Assembly: GCA_026985975.1 (NCBI GenBank)
Contig: JALSPL010000548.1
Coordinates: forward strand, 1-6,466
Direction of reading: 5' to 3'
Origin: Anaerolineae bacterium
GTDB taxonomy: Bacteria > Chloroflexota > Anaerolineae > J102
Length of the DNA stretch: 6,466 nucleotides
Position numbers and translations under genes: made by a program. The notes beneath the pieces are model-generated. The model did no database searches, had not been told where the DNA came from, and saw only the letters and a program-made list of their open reading frames with translations. Shown here in pieces: positions 5,298 to 6,466 of this stretch; within the stretch, counting starts at the first letter, position 1, and every line of letters begins with the position of its first letter.

Positions 5298-5304
5298 TTC
5301 TAAC
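5298..5304 (-). other. Possible cassette boundary (GTTAGAA) upstream of the 210-residue gene
   Basis: On the minus strand GTTAGAA (5304-5298) matches GTTRRRY at six of seven positions. It is nine bases inside the edge of the 128-bp repeat and about 27 bases before the gene's ATG, where the left edge of an integron cassette would be expected. A seven-base motif alone is weak evidence. Confidence 0.25.
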
Positions 5305-5313
5305 GGTCGGTTT

Positions 5314-5439
5314 CAGCCTTTGCGGCGATTGCGCCTCGCCGCGGGCCAGACTGGCAAAGGCCTCGCGCATGGCGGCGATGGCCTCGGGCATGGGCAGGGC
5401 TTGACGAACGTCTTGGGCGTTGAGGATGCGTAGTTCCAT
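5314..5439 (-). pseudogene. Truncated 5' stub of the cyclodeaminase gene
   Basis: The sequence encodes MELRILNAQDVRQALPMPEA through PQRL, the first 41 residues of the enzyme at 2304-3275 with only residue 2 changed (E for K). Homology then stops abruptly. The frame stays open for 53 unrelated residues into the antisense of the neighbouring gene and ends at 5155. All catalytic and cofactor-binding parts are missing, so no enzyme can be made. The stub points away from ribD and probably keeps the original upstream region of the gene, while the intact copy has acquired a new one. Confidence 0.85.
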
Positions 5440-5441
5440 GG
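5314..5441 (-). repeat. 128-bp direct repeat, copy 2
   Basis: Same orientation as 3150-3277, with one mismatch (5436). It ends two bases upstream of the start codon on one side and after codon 41 on the other. With copy 1 it brackets the accessory genes. Confidence 0.95.
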
Positions 5442-5550
5442 CGTTTTTCAGTTTTTAGTGGATTGTGAATTATCTTTATGTTTCATGTCTTCATGTATCA
5501 TTCTAGCATCAATTTGGCGGAAAGCGTAGCTTTGGGACAAAATAGATGGC
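5442..5550. other. Divergent intergenic region between the cyclodeaminase stub and ribD
   Basis: This AT-rich spacer of 109 bases separates two divergent starts and should hold promoters for both. I see no strong -35/-10 pair. TATCAT (5496-5501, plus strand) and TAGAAT (minus strand, near 5505) are possible -10 boxes without good partners. No FMN riboswitch-like conserved core is apparent. TCAGTTTTTAGTGG (5448-5461) resembles the repeat in the ligase gene. Confidence 0.4.
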
Positions 5551-6466
5551 ATGACTTCAGATCAATCGCAGCATGACATCTTCATGGCCCGCGCCCTGGA
5601 TCTGGCCCGGGCGCATCTGGGCGAGACCAGTCCCAATCCCACCGTGGGCGCGGTGCTGGTGCGGGAGGGGCGCATCATCGCCGAGGGTTATCATCGCGCC
5701 GCGGGCCAGCCCCACGCCGAGATCGAGGCCCTGCGCCGGGCGGGGGACGCGGCTCGCGGGGCCACGCTCTACGTCAATCTGGAGCCGTGCAATCATCATG
5801 GCCGCACGCCGCCCTGCTCCGAGGCCATCATCGCCGCGGGCGTGGCCCGGGTCTTCTACGCCACGCCCGATCCCAATCCGGTGGCCGGGGGCGGGGCCGG
5901 GCGCATGGCCGCGGCCGGCGTCGAGGTGCATCTCGGGCCGGGCCAGGATGCCGCCCGGGACCTGAATCGCTTCTTCTTCCACTATGTTCGCGTAGCCAAA
6001 CCCTATGTCATCGCCAAATTCGCAGCCAGTCTGGATGGCAAAATCGCCACCCGCAGCGGCGACAGTCAATGGATCACCGGGCCCGAAGCTCGCCAGCGCG
6101 GGCATGAGCTGCGCCGTCAGGTGGACGCCATCCTGGCGGGTGCGGGCACGGTCATCGCAGATGATCCGCAACTGACCGCCCGATTCCCGGATGGCGGCCT
6201 GGCTTCCCATCAACCCCTGCGCATCGTGCTGGATTCCCGCGGCCGCGCGCCCCTGGACGCCCGCGTCTTTTCGCCCGATCTGCCGGGCCGCACCCTGGTG
6301 GCGACCACCGCAGCCATGCCCGAGGCGCATCGTCGGGCGTTGGCCGCCCGCGACGTCGAGGCCGTGGTTCTGCCCGCCGATGAAACGGGCCGCGTGGCGA
6401 TCCCGGCCCTGTTGCAGCATTTGGGCCAGCGGCAGGTGGTCAGCCTGATGGTGGAGGGCGGCGGTC
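5551..6466 (+). CDS. ribD: RibD, bifunctional diaminohydroxyphosphoribosylaminopyrimidine deaminase / reductase (partial, 3' end missing)
   Basis: Open for 305 codons to the window end; the full family length is about 370. The N-terminal deaminase domain has TSPNPTVGAVLV (26-37), the zinc ligand and catalytic pair H55-A-E57, and the second zinc motif LEPCNHHGRTPPC (C80 and C89). The C-terminal reductase domain begins at about 150: PYVIAKFAASLDGKIATRSG (151-170), SQWITGPEAR (172-181), DAILAGAGTVIADDPQLTAR (192-211), and VEGGG (301-305), the NADPH-site motif near the usual end. It carries out the second and third steps of riboflavin synthesis, deaminating the pyrimidine ring and then reducing the ribosyl group, in the cytoplasm. 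ATG 5551 is the first possible in-frame start after a TAG at 5527. Only a weak GGGA lies upstream. Base composition matches the GC-rich chromosome. Other rib genes may follow to the right (inference). Confidence 0.93.
   Translation, partial: MTSDQSQHDIFMARALDLARAHLGETSPNPTVGAVLVREGRIIAEGYHRAAGQPHAEIEALRRAGDAARGATLYVNLEPCNHHGRTPPCSEAIIAAGVARVFYATPDPNPVAGGGAGRMAAAGVEVHLGPGQDAARDLNRFFFHYVRVAKPYVIAKFAASLDGKIATRSGDSQWITGPEARQRGHELRRQVDAILAGAGTVIADDPQLTARFPDGGLASHQPLRIVLDSRGRAPLDARVFSPDLPGRTLVATTAAMPEAHRRALAARDVEAVVLPADETGRVAIPALLQHLGQRQVVSLMVEGGG

Noticed and set aside
5155..5439. Chimeric ORF of 94 codons as a functional protein
   Set aside because: Only the first 41 residues are homologous. The rest is antisense of the 210-residue gene, as expected from an accidental open frame across a junction.
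5442..5550. FMN riboswitch in front of ribD
   Set aside because: The spacer is only 109 bases, AT-rich, and shows none of the conserved GC-rich core blocks that I would expect.
5557..6420. Minus-strand ORF of 287 codons opposite ribD
   Set aside because: Gly/His/Arg-rich antisense shadow in GC-rich DNA. RibD motifs on the plus strand are unambiguous.

Overview
The window looks like bacterial chromosome of high GC content carrying an AT-richer accessory block. The organism cannot be fixed from the sequence. The mix of a cell-surface polysaccharide locus, a DUF433 gene, small palindromic elements and a GC-rich riboflavin gene would fit Chloroflexota or a similar environmental phylum, but this is a weak inference.

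Layout. (1) 1-117 is the end of a plus-strand gene, possibly a glycosyltransferase. (2) 150-340 holds a near-consensus promoter and a 36-residue single-span membrane protein. (3) 420-832 is a DUF433 gene with its own promoter, split by a 149-bp palindromic MITE-like element that left an 8-bp direct repeat. (4) 836-2317 encodes a polytopic O-antigen ligase-family protein. (5) 2304-3275, minus strand, is an intact ornithine cyclodeaminase/mu-crystallin-family gene that overlaps the ligase end. (6) 3278-5313 is the accessory block: a lone PD-(D/E)XK (Mrr-like) endonuclease and an unrecognised 210-residue protein, both minus strand, separated by a hairpin-rich GC island. (7) 5314-5441 is a second, nearly identical copy of the first 41 codons of the cyclodeaminase gene. 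(8) 5551 to the end is ribD, plus strand, cut by the window edge.

The most interesting part is the accessory block. It is bracketed by a 128-bp direct repeat (127/128 identical by eye) made of the 5' end of the cyclodeaminase gene. The intact gene therefore now has a different upstream region, and an orphan 5' stub remains at what was probably the original promoter side beside ribD. Within the block, the sequences at gene boundaries resemble integron cassette junctions: stop codon, short gap, R''-like core, imperfect palindrome, GTTRRRY-like core, next gene. No integrase is in the window. The working model is a recent insertion of one or two cassettes, at least one probably a defence nuclease, into the 5' end of a housekeeping-type gene. 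Tandem duplication or mis-assembly are the main alternatives.

The left part (glycosyltransferase tail, O-antigen ligase) reads as a cell-envelope polysaccharide locus. ribD belongs to riboflavin synthesis and begins an unrelated transcription unit.
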